Assembly: GCF_033958435.1 (NCBI RefSeq)
Contig: NC_134137.1
Span: 175,659,501 to 175,723,500 of the forward strand
Length of the DNA: 64,000 nucleotides
From: Carettochelys insculpta
Taxonomy: Eukaryota; Chordata; Testudines; Carettochelyidae
Direction of reading: 5' to 3'
Below the pieces are notes generated by a model. The model did no database searches and was not told where the DNA came from. It saw only the letters and a list, made by a program, of their open reading frames with translations. Positions 1 through 12,200 of this stretch are shown piece after piece (the stretch's first letter is position 1; each line of letters starts with the position of its first letter). Both the position numbers and the translations under genes were made by a program.

Positions 1-579
1 CAGCTAGTGTAGACACACCCTTAGTATTGTAAAGCAGTAGGTACTTTCTAATGTGTGGAAACAAAATGGCCCCTTGCCTGACTCCCCAAAAGTCTCTGAA
101 TGACTTTCCTATAAGTAGTGGTTTCTGACGTGATGATTCTTGTCCCATGCCTTTCCCTGTGAAAGAGAAGAACAAGAAAAACACAAACATTAGGTGTGTT
201 CTCAGTTAACACTCAGATAGTATGTGGCTACTGTAGAAATGTTCAAATGCCCCATACACCAAGATATGTGTGTAAGTCTCTAGGACATATGCAAGAGAGG
301 CAAAATTCCACTAAAAGCCAAGTCCACACTAAAAATGTCTGTCAGGCAGTTGAAGTTTGATCCTTGACCAATATAGCTGTGCTGTCAGAAGTGCCTAGTA
401 GTAGACGAATTCATGGTGCCAAAATTACACTTTTACTCATGTCATTTGTTCTTGCTTAGGTGTGGTGGAATAAGTTATTCTAGTAAAGGAACAGTTTTGC
501 TTGTATAGGTTATGTCCAGGCTAGGAGCTCTTTGCCAGTGTACTATAGTGGAATAGGCATATCAGCAAAGAGCCCTGAG

Positions 580-1210
580 GGATGGGATGTGATATCTTTT
601 TTTGGGTTGAGAGCCACTGACCCACAGATGAAAAAAGACACTCCCCTCATTCCCTTCACACAACTGCCCCAGAGCCTAGGGGGGCCCACATCTACGAGTC
701 CTGGCCCCTTTAGGCTCTGAGGTGGGGCAAAAATGCAGGGTTCAATGTGGGGAGTGGGGGCGGGGGGAGCTGCCAGGAATCAAGTTTCAGGTGTAGGATC
801 TGGGTGGGAAGGAGAGTGCAGGAGCAGGCTGGGGTGGGCTATCTGGGCAGGAGTAGAGTGTGTGAGGGGGCAGTGGGGGGCTTACTGGGGCAGTTCCCCT
901 GCTGCTCCCAAGCACTGCCTCCCCACTGCTCTGACTGGCCAGAGTTACAGCCAAATAGAGCAGCAGGGAAAAAGCCCCCTCAGGCAGCACTTTCCAGCAC
1001 TGCCGTTCCCTCAGCTGTGGGGAGGGGAGAGGTAGCAGCACGCATGTCTTCTTCCTGCCCCCACCAGGTAGAACTTGTGGGCCAGATCTGGCCCCAGCTT
1101 GTCTCTGTGTGGCCTGTGAGGCTCAGGACTCCAAACCCCCATGTTGCTGCAGGCCAGATGCTGGAGGGGGGAGCCTCGAGCCTTGGGGGCCTGATCCAGG
1201 CTGTGGGTTC
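580..1210. mobile_element. hAT-like non-autonomous element (diverged)
   Basis: GC-rich block that shares phrases with the hAT-like element at 39921-40742: a TTTTTTTGGGT-type start, GTGCAGGAGCAGGCTGG, CAGAGCAGCAG, and CAGATCTGGCC near the end. Borders and target duplication were not found. Confidence 0.45.
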
Positions 1211-1754
1211 CCTCTCCTGCCTTAGGGCATATGGAGCCTGTAAGTGTTAACTGTGCCTTATTCTGAACACTGAAGAACTCAAGATTGAAGGACTGGTGGA
1301 TATATGTTAATAACAAGACTTTATCAGGAAATGGTTTTCCATTTCAAGCCTTTTTAATGTTTTAATTAGAAGAAATTTTTGCTGTCAAACAGGTGCTCTT
1401 TCTTCCACTCTTCTGCCAGTAGATCCCTCCTCTCCGTAATCAAAGTAAACCCAAGGCTTGTGTGCAGCACTCATTCAGGTTAGATTGAGTCACCATGGAA
1501 AACTATAGCCTTCATGTGTTCAAATGTCTATGTATGCCCTTATTTTATTTCAGAGATCAAGATCTTTCTGTCAGACAGCACTTCTTAGCTAGTGTCTTTG
1601 GGACTCTGCTTATCATAGGATATAATTGATACGTATAGCCCTTTGAAATTTCTATTACTGTAAAGTGAGGACCCTAGGGTACATCAGAAATCCAAAGGCT
1701 GCTGTTGCAACTTGGAATATAGAGGAAAATCACTGAACCTCAGATTTATGTATG

Positions 1755-1845
1755 TAGAATCATAGAATACTAGAACTGGAAGGGACCTCAAAAGGTCATC
1801 AAGTCCAGTCTCCTTTCCTAATGGCAGGGCCAAGCACCATCTGGA
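1755..1845 (+). mobile_element. CR1 LINE fragment
   Basis: The segment AGAATCATAGAATACTAGAA followed by CTGGAAGGGACCTCAAAAGG and a GTCATCAAGTCCAGTC block is the hallmark of a CR1 subfamily very common in turtles and other sauropsids. Only about 90 bases remain. Confidence 0.75.
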
Positions 1846-2554
1846 TGGGAGATGGCAACCCACAGCATGCGTGCCACTCCTTGGCATGTGAGCTGATTGA
1901 GTGTGGCACGTGGCGGAAGGTCTGGCCCTGCCCCTCCTGTCCCCACTTAGCATGGGAGGGGGCCGGGAGCACGAGGCTGAGGCGGAGCCCATTCCATGTG
2001 GCTGGGACCATACTGCAGAGCCCTGGCCATGGGGCCAAAGCCCCTACCACAGCACAGAGCTGGAACCAAAGCTCCTTCCAGACCCCAGGGCTGGGCCCAG
2101 AGCTGGGGACCCCCAGTGCAGAGTCCCCATCAGTGCATGGGTTTAAGGTCCCCCACCAGGGTTGCAGGGTCCCTGACTCGTGGCTGGAGCTGGAGGCTGC
2201 AGGGCTGGTGTTCCCACTGAGGCATGGGGTTGGAGCTGGAGCCTGCAGCCCAGGCCTGGGGCATGCACGAGGCCAGGCCCCTTCTGTGGAGTCCCAGCCA
2301 CCGTGGATCCGCCCCACTGCAGCCCAGGGCTGGGGTTGGAGTCTGTGGTGCAGGGCCAGGGACCCCGCCAGAGCACAGGGCAGTGCTTTCAGGAGCACAG
2401 GGCCCCAGCTGGACTTCAAAAATTATCACTGGCACTTGGATCATACGTACAGGTTAAAAGGTCAAACGCCTTTCATCCAAATTTCCCAATGTTTTTAAAA
2501 TATTCTGTGCTCTTTACATTATATATTAGTTATTTGTTTCCTTTTTATGGCTAG

Positions 2555-2790
2555 AAATGTGAAGCAGAAACCCTTAAAATCTCAGACAAAAGTGGAATCT
2601 GAGCAGGAAGATGGTTCTACCCAATCTACCTCTAGCAGAGCAGCATGTGTGATAAGCCCTAAAGTAAATGCGAGCATCCATGCTCACAGTTCTTCTGGTG
2701 AATCGTCTAATTCTGCTTTTATATCATCACGGGAAAGGAATGGAAAAGCTACAACTACATCTTTAACAAATTATTCTGCATTGTCATCCG
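2555..2790 (+). CDS. BRWD1: BRWD1 tail exon a (first in window)
   Basis: This exon starts after a CTAG acceptor preceded by a T-rich tract and ends at CCG|GTGAGA. It reads about 78 codons, beginning on the third base of a codon and ending after the first base of the next. The peptide is Ser/Thr-rich with basic patches (for example KQKPLKSQTK near the start and ESEQEDGS) and is predicted to be disordered. The ATG at 2547 lies before the acceptor and is not a start codon. Function cannot be read from this piece alone. It is assigned to BRWD1 because its phase joins the next exon. The acceptor choice is the least certain part. Confidence 0.72.
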
Positions 2791-3479
2791 GTGAGAGAGA
2801 GAATCCATTTTAAAAGATTTTTGCTTATATTTTAAACCTGTAGTTGTAAACTATTTGCTAATTTCCTTTGTAGGCAAAGTTACCATAATTCATAACTATA
2901 TTAAATTCTAGCTAAATAACTCTGAAAAAAGATGAACTTTTTAGAATGCCTTGTGTAGAAAAACCTTGTCTTTAACTGATTTTTAATAGCATGTGGTATT
3001 GTTCCATTAGTATGTTTGTCATGGCATTCATCAGGGTACCAAATTCTTCAAGAAGAAGCCACCACAGTTTTGTTAACATTACAAAAAACCTGCGTAAAAA
3101 ATTGCTGAACAGTTTTAGCTGTACCTCTAAGAAAAAAGAGAGAGCAAAAATGCCACCAGACAATGCAGCATGAAAAATTCAGTCCATATAGTTAGTTTGG
3201 CAAAGTTATGAGCTAATGAAAACAGTGTTTTACAATGGGAAGTGTCAGGTAGCTATCACTATAGGTATCACTCACTCCCTGTGCCATCTGTAATAGCTGT
3301 CATGTCTATAAACAATAAATTGTCTATAAGCAATACACCATGAAACTAATTATGTGAAAACAATGTGTGTCAGAACCATTGTGAGGTATAAAACAGTAAA
3401 TTACCACTAGTCACCTATTTTTAATTAACTTGCTCTGTTCCTAATTAGAATTCTTTTTTTTTTTTTTTTTAAATATCAG
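2791..3479 (+). other. BRWD1: BRWD1 intron
   Basis: This is a 689-base intron with a strong donor (GTGAGA) and a long oligo-T tract (about 3453-3470) just before the TATCAG acceptor. No repeat or second gene was recognised in it. Confidence 0.6.
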
Positions 3480-3674
3480 AAAGTGAAACAGAAGGCTCTT
3501 CAGCTTCTTCCTCTTCTTGCTCATCAGGATCTTCCTCCTCTTCAAGTAGCTCAGAGGAGAGTAAAGAAAGCTGTATGGCTCTTGCATCCCCAGTAGTACG
3601 CAATGGCTTATCCAAAACAGAGAACAGAAGCCTTAGGGTAACCAGAAATAGATCAATTCAGAGAAGGCAAATGG
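3480..3674 (+). CDS. BRWD1: BRWD1 tail exon b (poly-Ser segment)
   Basis: The exon begins after a long T tract and TATCAG and ends at ATGG|GTAAGA. Phase is 1 on both sides (195 bases, 65 codons). It opens with the acidic run E-S-E-T-E-G-S-S and a long serine stretch broken by single Ala, Cys and Gly residues, then E-E-S-K-E-S, and ends in a basic part (RSLRVTRNRSIQRRQM). Poly-Ser followed by basic residues is typical of disordered nuclear tails. It has no start or stop of its own and is too short to be called without its neighbours. Its phase matches both of them. Confidence 0.8.
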
Positions 3675-4246
3675 GTAAGATTCAATCAACATCTTCTGTG
3701 AATAACCAATAATATAAGATTATATATATTTAATAGCAAATAGATGCATTGAATTTAAGTTAATTTGAAAAGTTAGAACTCTATGTTAACATCTTGAATA
3801 CATGCCTGAGGCTAGTATAGCGGTATGGCTCTTGTACCAAAACTGTTGCTGTAAGAGCAAGACTTTTCTCAGAATCTTACTGTCTCCTCCAGTAAAATGA
3901 TTAACATTTGCACTGAAGGAAGTTATTAGTAAGGTGAAGAGACCATCAAACTATGAGGATGAAAGTTTTTTACAACTCCCTTGTTAATTATATAAAATAA
4001 ATTGAATACAGTTGATACTAATTATAGTTTAAAAATAAAACAAGCTTCATGTCAGACCGAATGCTCATCTTTTATAGCTTTGTGAAGAATGAGACAGTTG
4101 TTTATTTAAATGAAATGTTCCGTGTAAGCAGAAGTGGCTAGTACTACTTCAGTTCAGATTGTCTGAGTTGTTTGACTTTACAGGAAATTAAATTTTACAT
4201 GAATGGGTGTCATATTTAAAACTGACAGCAACTCTTTATTTTGTAG
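3675..4246 (+). other. BRWD1: BRWD1 intron
   Basis: This is a 572-base AT-rich intron, GTAAGA to TTTTGTAG. No repeat family was recognised. Confidence 0.6.
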
Positions 4247-5212
4247 GGTCTGTTTGTCAGGAGCATGGAAATATCATCAGAAAAACAGCCAGGAAAAGGC
4301 TATATAGAAGTGACTCTGAAAGTACTTCAGCAGTGGCTTGTGAATCATTGAGTAACAAAACTGGTAGACACAAAAAAATTCCACGCAGAAGTGCTACTGT
4401 GGCTGCTAATAAATTGAGACTCATGAGTGATGTGGAAGAAGAGATCTCCAGCTCAGAAAGTGTTGGTATTAGAATCAAAAACCGAAAACTGCCCCATCGC
4501 AGTGCATCTGTTGCAGCCAGGAAACTGTTGTTGGACGGCTCTGATGATGAAACTGGTTTAAAGTCTGAAAGTGAAAAGGAATTGAAGGAAAAGTATTCAA
4601 GGAGGAAAAAACTTTCTCAGGCTGCTGGTTCATCTGCTGTCAGAAGAAAATATATTAGTGAATCTGAAGATGGAAGTTCAGATTCTGAAACTGATACAAT
4701 GACACAAAAAAATAGGCAAAGCAATAGCAAAAAACAGCCACACAGGACAGTCTGTGCTGAAATTAAAAATTCCACAGTAGTGTTTTCAGAGGATGACTCC
4801 AAAAGCCATAAGTCAGAGGATGGGGGCAGTCAGAAAGTGTTCAACCAATCAGCTTCTATACACAAGCAGCATTCAGTGAGCAATTCTGAGGATGAGGAAG
4901 ATTCTGAGTCAGGAAAGTGGAATGGTAAAAAAATCAAGGTGACCTGTAAAAAGTCTGCAGTTCGTTTAAAAAAAGCAAAAGTATTGAGTGACTTAGATGA
5001 CACAGAAGAGTCTGAAATAGGAGTTAAGGAGCATAGAGGAAGTTGTGTGTCAGAAAGCATGGAATCTTCTGGGACTGTAGGGAGTTCAAAATCTGGACCT
5101 GCTGCTAGTTTCAACTGTTCTTCTAATCTCACACGTGAAACTGGTACCAATGATAGTAGCTATAATGATTCCATAAACACGAAAAGAAGGAAAAGGGAAG
5201 TCACTAAAAAAG
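4247..5212 (+). CDS. BRWD1: BRWD1 tail exon c (module copy 1)
   Basis: This large 966-base exon is phase 1 to phase 1 (acceptor TTTTGTAG, donor AAAAAAG|GTCAGT). It is the first of three related modules. Module landmarks in order: KRLYRSDSE, then PRRSATVAANKLRLMSDVEE, SSSESVGI, PHRSASVAARKLLLDG, a K/E-rich stretch, VRRKYISESEDGSSDSET, SEDDSKSHKSED, SNSEDEEDSES, a Lys-rich stretch, SDLDDTEESE, SGPAASFNCSSNL, and a basic end (TKRRKREVTKK). Many S-E-D-E/S-D-S-E sites look like casein kinase 2 substrates. If the donor is not used, translation reads seven more codons to TGA at 5227-5229. The module likely belongs to the disordered chromatin-associated tail; no enzymatic role is implied. Confidence 0.88.
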
Positions 5213-6373
5213 GTCAGTTTAAAAATTGAATATATCTGAATCTGATATTAACTAAATTAAAATGACACTAAGAAGATTTGAACACCACAAAATGAGTTTC
5301 TTGCTGTTCTGAAGGAAACTTGTATAGCAGTATTGTAAAGCGTGGCAACAATAGAAACATAAAGATGTATGCTGTTTTAAAAATGGGCCACGATCAATGT
5401 GATTTTATTTTCCTTTCTCATGGAACTGGATCTCTTAAACAATGCTCAGTGTTGGTCTTATTATTCTGGAAGTATATTTATATGAAACTACTCATGCAAT
5501 GTATTATTACAGTGTTCAATTTAACTTGTACTTTCTTTCCACATTGTGGTAGTTAGCATGGATGACAAAATATGCTTCATTTGTGAAACATGTTTGTCTA
5601 AGTTGTTTCCTTTCATCTGGCAAATTTACAAATTATTTCACTTGGAACAGCTTACCTGTAGAGTTGTGAATGACTGAATTGTTGCATTTAATAATATGTA
5701 CATTCTAGAATCCATAAATATGTATGTTCTAGGCTCTTCTTGATTGTCAAATGATAACTATAGCTGGATTATGTAGCACAGTGCCACTGTTAGGATTACC
5801 TGAGTGTTTCCTTTATGAAAGCCCATTTTCAGTTCTTGTAACTTGATGAAATGTTCACCTTTTTAGGCTGTTTTCTACCTGAGAGTGGTCGTTTTTATAA
5901 ATGTGAGCAAATTACAAAGCCCCATTTATTTTTTAAGCAGCTCCTGCTGTTATAGAAAGAAAGTAGAAATCTTGCATGGATATATGGCAGTGTTCCTCAC
6001 CGTTTTTGATGTCAGGAACCAGTCTGCTGATGTCTTGAACTGTCCGGGAAGCCTCAGGGATCAGTATCAATCTTCAGACTAGGCCTTGAGAAACACTTGA
6101 TACAGAGTAACAGTTTCAAAAGCACTCCACTTTGTCACTTAAGTGTTTTTGACAGTGTTACCCCTGGACTTCATATTAGCTATACTTTTTAAAAATAACT
6201 CAGAGAAATATAAAGTGAAAAGGATAGTAGTGCAGTCACAGAACATTTTGAATAGAAATAGAAATATGGTGTCCCCCTATGTCCCTCTGGATTTTAAAAT
6301 AAGGTTTTTAAGGTTTCCAGAGAATCCATGCTTCAGTAAGATATTTAAAAGCTCTTGCAGACCCTGTATCGTG

Positions 6374-6580
6374 GCTTGTCTACACACAGTTCCCACCCAT
6401 TTAACTAAATGTGTAGATGTAAGCAAAACACATTTACACCAATAGGAGTGTTTAGTCTAGTGTGTTGCACCAATAAAAGTAAATCTGTTTTTAAACTGAT
6501 GCAAAGAGGTGCAAAACCTCTGTAAAACTAGCTGTCAGGTTAGTCATCTTTGTGCAATTCAGCCAAGCTGTGTGTGAAGG
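6374..6580. mobile_element. Short inverted-repeat element, Harbinger-like
   Basis: The ends CTTGTCTACACACAG (6375-6389) and GCTGTGTGTGAAGG (6567-6580) are imperfect inverted repeats. The GTCTACAC core is shared with the terminal repeats of the Harbinger-type elements at 23.8 kb and 43.7 kb. It has no coding capacity. Confidence 0.45.
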
Positions 6581-7548
6581 CATATAATGAAAACAGTATT
6601 TGAATTATTTATTTTTGGGGAGATTTTTCAAAGGAAGATATTAGAGAATTTAAAGGTTGTGTAGTGAAGCACTCACATCAAGAAATGTCATGGTTTAAGG
6701 CTTTGTGTGGACACATTGTATATTTCCCTCAGAAATGTAGTTTAAGTTTTATGATCACCAAGGATACTAATTCTTTTGCCATGGAAAAATATGAAACGTT
6801 ATTTTTACAGAGAATCTTGAATTTTTACATTTTTGTGAAAAAATAAAACCACACACACACAATAGAAACCCATTTATGCAAGCCTCCATTATCCAGCTCT
6901 CCATAATAATTAAATTAGTACTGTGGTTGTCAGTTCCAGGCAGTGAGGCTCTTGATTTCAGCTCTTTTTTCATTCTCCAGATTATCTGATCTGGCCCTGG
7001 TCTCAATTAGGGTTCCATTTAATATTGTAGCTAGAGAAGCTATAGCATTTCATTTTAAGGGTGGAAAACCATAGCTTTCTGAGATTTTTATCAAACAATT
7101 TTGTCTGTCATAGAAAATTAGGATCCTTGATGATCACTTAATATTATTTTCACATTTCTGAAAGTCCCTGTATTCTAGCACAAACTTGTTTAGTGTGTGA
7201 AAGAAAGTGCAAATGAATTTGAATAAAATTAACCCTCAGTGTTCAGGTTGGAATACGTTCAACAGCAAGTAAGACAATAATCATTTAAGTGCTCATGTAC
7301 TGAGGACTCGCCTAATATCTTGGTGGCCTGAGAATCGGGAATGCAAAGGTGTTTGAAAGCTATCTTTAAATAGCCCTTGTGCCATTTCTGGTCTTGTGCT
7401 ACGTGCAGATTAACCAAACTGCAACAAAACAAATAAAGAAAAAGTAATTTTTCATGCAGGTGTGTTCCTGAAATGGGGATGAAGAGATGGAATAATGTAG
7501 TTGGCCAAAAACATAATTGCTCTGTGCTGAATACAGTATGAAATAATA

Positions 7549-7765
7549 CAGATTGAACCTCTCTAGTCCAGCACACACTTATCTGGCAACATCCGTAGTC
7601 TGGCATGATTTTAGTTAGCCGGACAGCCACTTATCATGGATGTGACCAAGTTTCCCATGGTCCCATAAGGTTTGTTTACAGCCACCAGTCCTGGCTCTCC
7701 AGGTTCCGTGCTGTTATTTAGCTGTAATTTACCCATAAATGACTTCAGAGAGCCCAATAAGCAGT
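7549..7765 (+). mobile_element. Pogo/Tigger-like short element, 5' part
   Basis: It begins TA|CAGATTGAACCTCTCTAG and is closely similar over about 200 bases to the copy at 14473-14791 (both carry GCATGATTTTAGTTAGC and a GGTCCCATAA-GTTTGTTTACAGC block). The 3' half is missing, so it looks truncated. TA at the border and a CAG-starting end suit Tc1/mariner-pogo elements. Confidence 0.5.
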
Positions 7766-7849
7766 GGAATATAAATGGCACTTGTTCAGAAATTTGTCTT
7801 TTGTTTTTAATTTAACAAATATTTTTAAACTTTATTTTTTACGTTATAG

Positions 7850-8830
7850 GATCTTTCTCTCAAGAGAATGGACATAGCAGAAGAGCTACCAGAAAAAGAT
7901 TGTATGGGAGTGACTCTGAATATTCGAATGGGGCTTACAAAATAGTGAATGACAAAGATGATAGTCGCAGAAGAATTCCCCGCAAAAGTGCTGCTGTGGC
8001 TGCCAATAAGTTAAGATTAATGAGTGATGTGGAAGAAGAGATTTCTAGCTCAGAAAGTGTTGGTATTGGAAGCAAGAATAGAAAAGTGCCCCACCGCAGT
8101 GCTTCTGCTGCAGCCAGGAAATTATTACTGGATGGCTTTGAAGATGACACAGGTTTGAAGTCTGAGAGTGAAAAAGAACTAAAGGAACAGCATTCAAGGA
8201 GGAAAAATCTTTCTCAGCCTAGTTCATCCATGGTTAGAAGAAAATATATTAGTGAATCTGAAGATGAAAGTTCAGATTCTGATACAGGTGCAAAAATAGC
8301 ACCAAAAGATAGGCAAAGTAATGGATATAAACACCCCTACAAGACATTCTCTGCTGAATTTCCTAAAATGAAAAGTCTCACAGTAGAATTCTCAGAGGAG
8401 GACACCAAAAGCCATGAGTCAGGGGACGAGAGCAGTCATTATGTGTCCAAGCAGTCAACTTCTGCACACAAACAGTGTACCATGAGCAACTCTGAGGATG
8501 AGGCAAATTCTTTGTCATGCAGGTCAACTAGTAAAATAATTAAGAAGATAACCAGTCAAAAATCTGCAACTCTTTTTTTCAAAAAAGTCTCATGTGATTT
8601 GAAGAACACAGCTGAGTCTAAAAGAGAATTGAAGGAGGATGAAAGACTGTCTGTGTCAGACGGTCCCATGCTCTCTGAAGCTGCAGGGAGCTCAAAATCT
8701 AAACATGGTGCCAGTTTCAATTGTTCTTCTAATTTAGAATCTGACACTGCTTCCAATAGCAGTAACTATAGCAATGCTACAAACACAAAAAAGAGGAAAA
8801 GAAAAGGAAAAACAAAAATCATTAGAAAAG
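7850..8830 (+). CDS. BRWD1: BRWD1 tail exon d (module copy 2)
   Basis: This 981-base exon is phase 1 to phase 1 (acceptor GTTATAG, donor AGAAAAG|GTAAAA). It is the second copy of the module, very close to the first: PRKSAAVAANKLRLMSDVEE, SSSESVGIGSKNRKVPHRS, AARKLLLDGFEDDTGLKSES, VRRKYISESEDESSDSDT, SNSEDEA, HGASFNCSSNL and a basic end (TKKRKRKGKTK). The donor is weak (GTAAAA). Without splicing the frame runs another 37 codons to TGA at 8941-8943, and that extension resembles the C-terminal tail of module 3. The exon may therefore act as an internal exon or as an alternative last exon. The internal reading is preferred because its phase joins both neighbours. Confidence 0.85.
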
Positions 8831-9240
8831 GTAAAAATTTTAAAGCTAATGCATCTAAATCTGTTGTGTTGTCTAGACAGAGGAAACGACATAGGATTAA
8901 TATGGATAATGACTGGGAGGATTTGGACAATGAAAAAATATGAGAGAGCTCAACACTCTAAAATCAGAACTAGAAATCAAGTAGACTGTGAGATATGACA
9001 AACGGGTCTAGGCATTGTGTTGAAACTGAGGGATTACAGAACATAAAGGGAAATCTATTCAATTTTTATACCACCATTGGAATTCATGATGAATGCTGGC
9101 TGTTCTTTGTTATAAGACTCAGGGAAAGTGTTTGTTTTCTGTGAAAAACTTAGTCTTTGTCATATTTCAGATTGCATTTGCTGGTCCATGTAGCAGTATG
9201 TAGCATCTGATGCTGAAATGTTTCATTTTGGAGCAGTTGG
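8831..9240 (+). pseudogene. BRWD1: Relict of a duplicated BRWD1 last-exon tail and 3' UTR
   Basis: Directly after module 2 the DNA stays similar to the end of module 3 and its 3' UTR. The frame codes RKGKN and an R-K/R-rich tail, then hits TGA at 8941. A shift of frame resumes the similarity at 8957-8998, where SKIRTRN is coded and GACTGTGAGATATGA (8984-8998) is identical to 18717-18731. Non-coding similarity continues: GAATTCATGATGAATGCTGG at 9080 against GAATTCATGGTGAATGCTGG at 18847, then further matching blocks to about 9240. It is best explained as the old end of a duplicated last exon, now mostly intron. Confidence 0.78.
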
Positions 9241-12200
9241 GGCTGGAAACTACCATCTTTCAAAACTAGCACAATATTGAGTGTTACTTCTGTTATGTGC
9301 TGTGTAAGAAAAGTGACTATGGCATACAATTTTAGAGATTTTAAAATCTCAGAGTGGTCTGTTCTAGCACCTATTCCTTGTTCTGGAGAGTTGATCTAAT
9401 AGTAATTTAGTTTTATAATCAGTATTAAAATTAGTCAATAGGACCTTGAGATCACGAGTGAAGTAACAGTGACTTAAAGTAGAAAACTTATTTTTATTTT
9501 TCCAAATTATTTTGATTTTTGATGCAGTTGAATAAATAAGTACCATGAATTTAAGTTTAAATGATTTTATTTGACCGAAGGGTGTTGATTTTTATGAAGT
9601 GTTGCTTCCATGAGGTAAATTGGAATCTGCAAAACTGGTTTTGATTTTTGTTTTGATGACGGTGTTTTGCTACCTGTTTCCCAAAGGTGAAAATTTTGTT
9701 TCCAGGATAGCAATATGCTGCTATTTATTTGATGTCGTCTTTGTTGCACTCCTTTTTCTTACTACTTGTTTAATTTTTAAGATAAATCTTTTTGTCCAAC
9801 AAATACAATGATTTCCCTTATCTTTTTCCTCCACATTTCATGGGATATTCTGTTTTATCCTGTGTTTAACCTGCGTGTTAAATCACATTTATGGTCCTTT
9901 ACAGCAAAGGCACCGACTTTCCCTAAAGTGAGGGTGTTCTTGACACCCACTCCCATTGCAGCCCAAACCCCACCCCCATGCCAGCCATTTCTTTGTCCCA
10001 AAGCATGCCCCTTCCCAAGCATCCTGAATGCTGCAAAACAGTTGTTTGTGGTGGGAGGGAGGTGCTGGAAAGGAGGTAGGGAGTTGTTCTGTGGAGCTGC
10101 TGGCATGTGAGAGGCACTGGGGTGTGGGGGGAACTTGATTACTGGTAAGGGCCGAGCACTTGCTAAGTTTTCCCTGTAAGTGCTCCAGCCCCAGAGCATC
10201 CACAGAGTCAGTGCTTGTGCTTCATGGAGGTGTAGCATCTCATTGGCATACTATCAATAATGAACAATCCAATGTTATCTTTTCATTCCAATGTTCATTA
10301 GTCTAATTCTGTTTTTGCAGTTTAAAATTATTCTTGAGTTTAGTCTTCCTCTTCATTTTTCATTCTTTCTTTCATATGCACTTCCCTTTGCTAATTGAAA
10401 GCTAATTTGGGAATTTTCTTCGACGACTAGGCTCATCAGAATGACATTGGGATTCTCTGAGCCATATCTAATGTGTTACTACAGCTTCTTCTTTTAGGAG
10501 ATTGAAGTTTCTTTCATGATTTAGCGAACTTAGACTCTTTGAATCTTAATGTTCTCTTGTCTTGCCCATTCCAAAACTGTCATGTAGACACTGGTCCCTA
10601 AAACTGGTCAAACTACATTATGTACCTTTCCATGTCTCCCAAAAAAGCTTGCAAAAAGTACCAGAAAAAACCCATGTGCTCAAGCAGATCTTACTTTAGT
10701 AAATTGCCACAGAAAAAGTTGCGTAAGTACTTTTCTTGCTTTTATCTTGCATTGTAAATGGGAGGCATCTATACCATCTTCCATAATGACAATAGTTCTT
10801 GAGCTCTGAGAATTTTCATGAGTTATAATACCCAGTGAAGGGAAATGAATCTACCATATGGAGTTGTGATGCATGGAATTTATATACGTATTCCTCAAAA
10901 AAATGTATCTCCTCTCTCAGCTTCTTCTTGCAGAGTGCTTTTTTTTTTTTTAAACTATACCACAGAAGGACCAGTCTCTTCCTGGAGAGGTCTGCCCTTC
11001 GTGAAGCCAGAATATATGTGGCTTTCCTCAGGGTTAGCACCCTATATGTATATGCAACTTCATGTAGTAATAAGTAGTGTGAGTAGGAGTGGGGGAAAAA
11101 GTTAAGGTATGTGTTTGCAGTAATTCTGAGTTTCTAGATGAAATAATGTTGTAGCTAGTGATTGTAAATAATTCACCAAATATTGAGTAAGGGACAAGTA
11201 AGAATTTGATATTTTATATTTTGTTAGACTGTATCATAGCTTTGCATAAATTATCTGTTGCCTTACTTCTGCAGTACTCTTCCTCCTTTTGGCACTCTCA
11301 GAATTGTTACTGAATTTAAAGTAACACACCATATTACTTTACTCAGCTTCTAAAAACTACTTTTTTTTATATTTGACACCGAACATGATTAACAATGAAA
11401 GCATAAAAAGATGCATTAAACTTCTCTGCCCACCCTGCCTGGAATTGGGCTTGAAGAGAGGGGGTTACCATCTGTATATGCTACTGTAAGAAATGAGATC
11501 CTGGGTTATTTGACAACTGAGGAAAGATGACCTGTCTTAAGAACTGCATTATAACAAGTTAAAATCTTCATGTTAGTTACCTTTTTTCCACATATTAAGT
11601 GTAACCAAAATAATTTTTGGACTAGTAAACATAAGAGGGGTATATGGTCTTATGATCACTGCGGTTGTAACAAAATTGTCAAAATATTGCCACTTTGTTC
11701 TTTCAGACTGACATTTTTCTTGGTTGCCGCATAACTGATTCTCTTGCACTTTACAGTGTATATGCCACCTCAGGCAGGTAGTTTTGGTATGATTTTGTGA
11801 CATTAGGTATATGTTTACATGGGGTGAGAATCTCAGGAAGAAAGCCATTTTAGGCGTTCTGCAACTAAATCTGTTATTTTGACAGTTTTCCACAAGAAAA
11901 CTTTTTGATCTTCTAAGATCTGTACAAGTACTAATTGCTGCCAAGTATACTAATTGATTTCTAACATTAATGAGAAATGTGTAAGAATTGCAGGTGGAGT
12001 AGATGATCAGTCACAAAATACTGCACTCTTGATTGTACATTGAACTTTAGATGAATAGGAGCTGTGTTGCCAGAGATACTTAGTAAGTCAGTCAGTACTT
12101 CGATAAGAATTGGCTTTATTTTCAGCATTCTTTGGCAAGTTATTATATCAAATGGCTGTTACCTGAAACTTGTTTCGTAAGTAGAAAATATTTGAATCCC

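Larger units (their letters stand above)
1..2554 (+). other. BRWD1: BRWD1 intron (partial) with repeats
   Basis: Bases 1-20 (TAGTGTAGACACACCC) look like the end of a Harbinger-like short element. Bases 520-1240 hold a GC-rich hAT-like repeat, 1755-1845 a CR1 fragment and 1850-2420 a GC-rich unclassified repeat. The long open frames here arise from GC-rich repeat DNA. Confidence 0.55.
5213..7849 (+). other. BRWD1: BRWD1 intron with repeat insertions
   Basis: This is a 2.6-kb AT-rich intron between modules 1 and 2. It holds a Harbinger-like short element (6374-6580) and a pogo-like fragment (from 7549). The remainder shows no recognisable coding or RNA feature. Confidence 0.6.

Noticed and set aside
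1821..2498. Long open frames on both strands
   Set aside because: GC-rich repeat DNA with imperfect internal repetition; overlapping frames on both strands, no domain, no splice logic.
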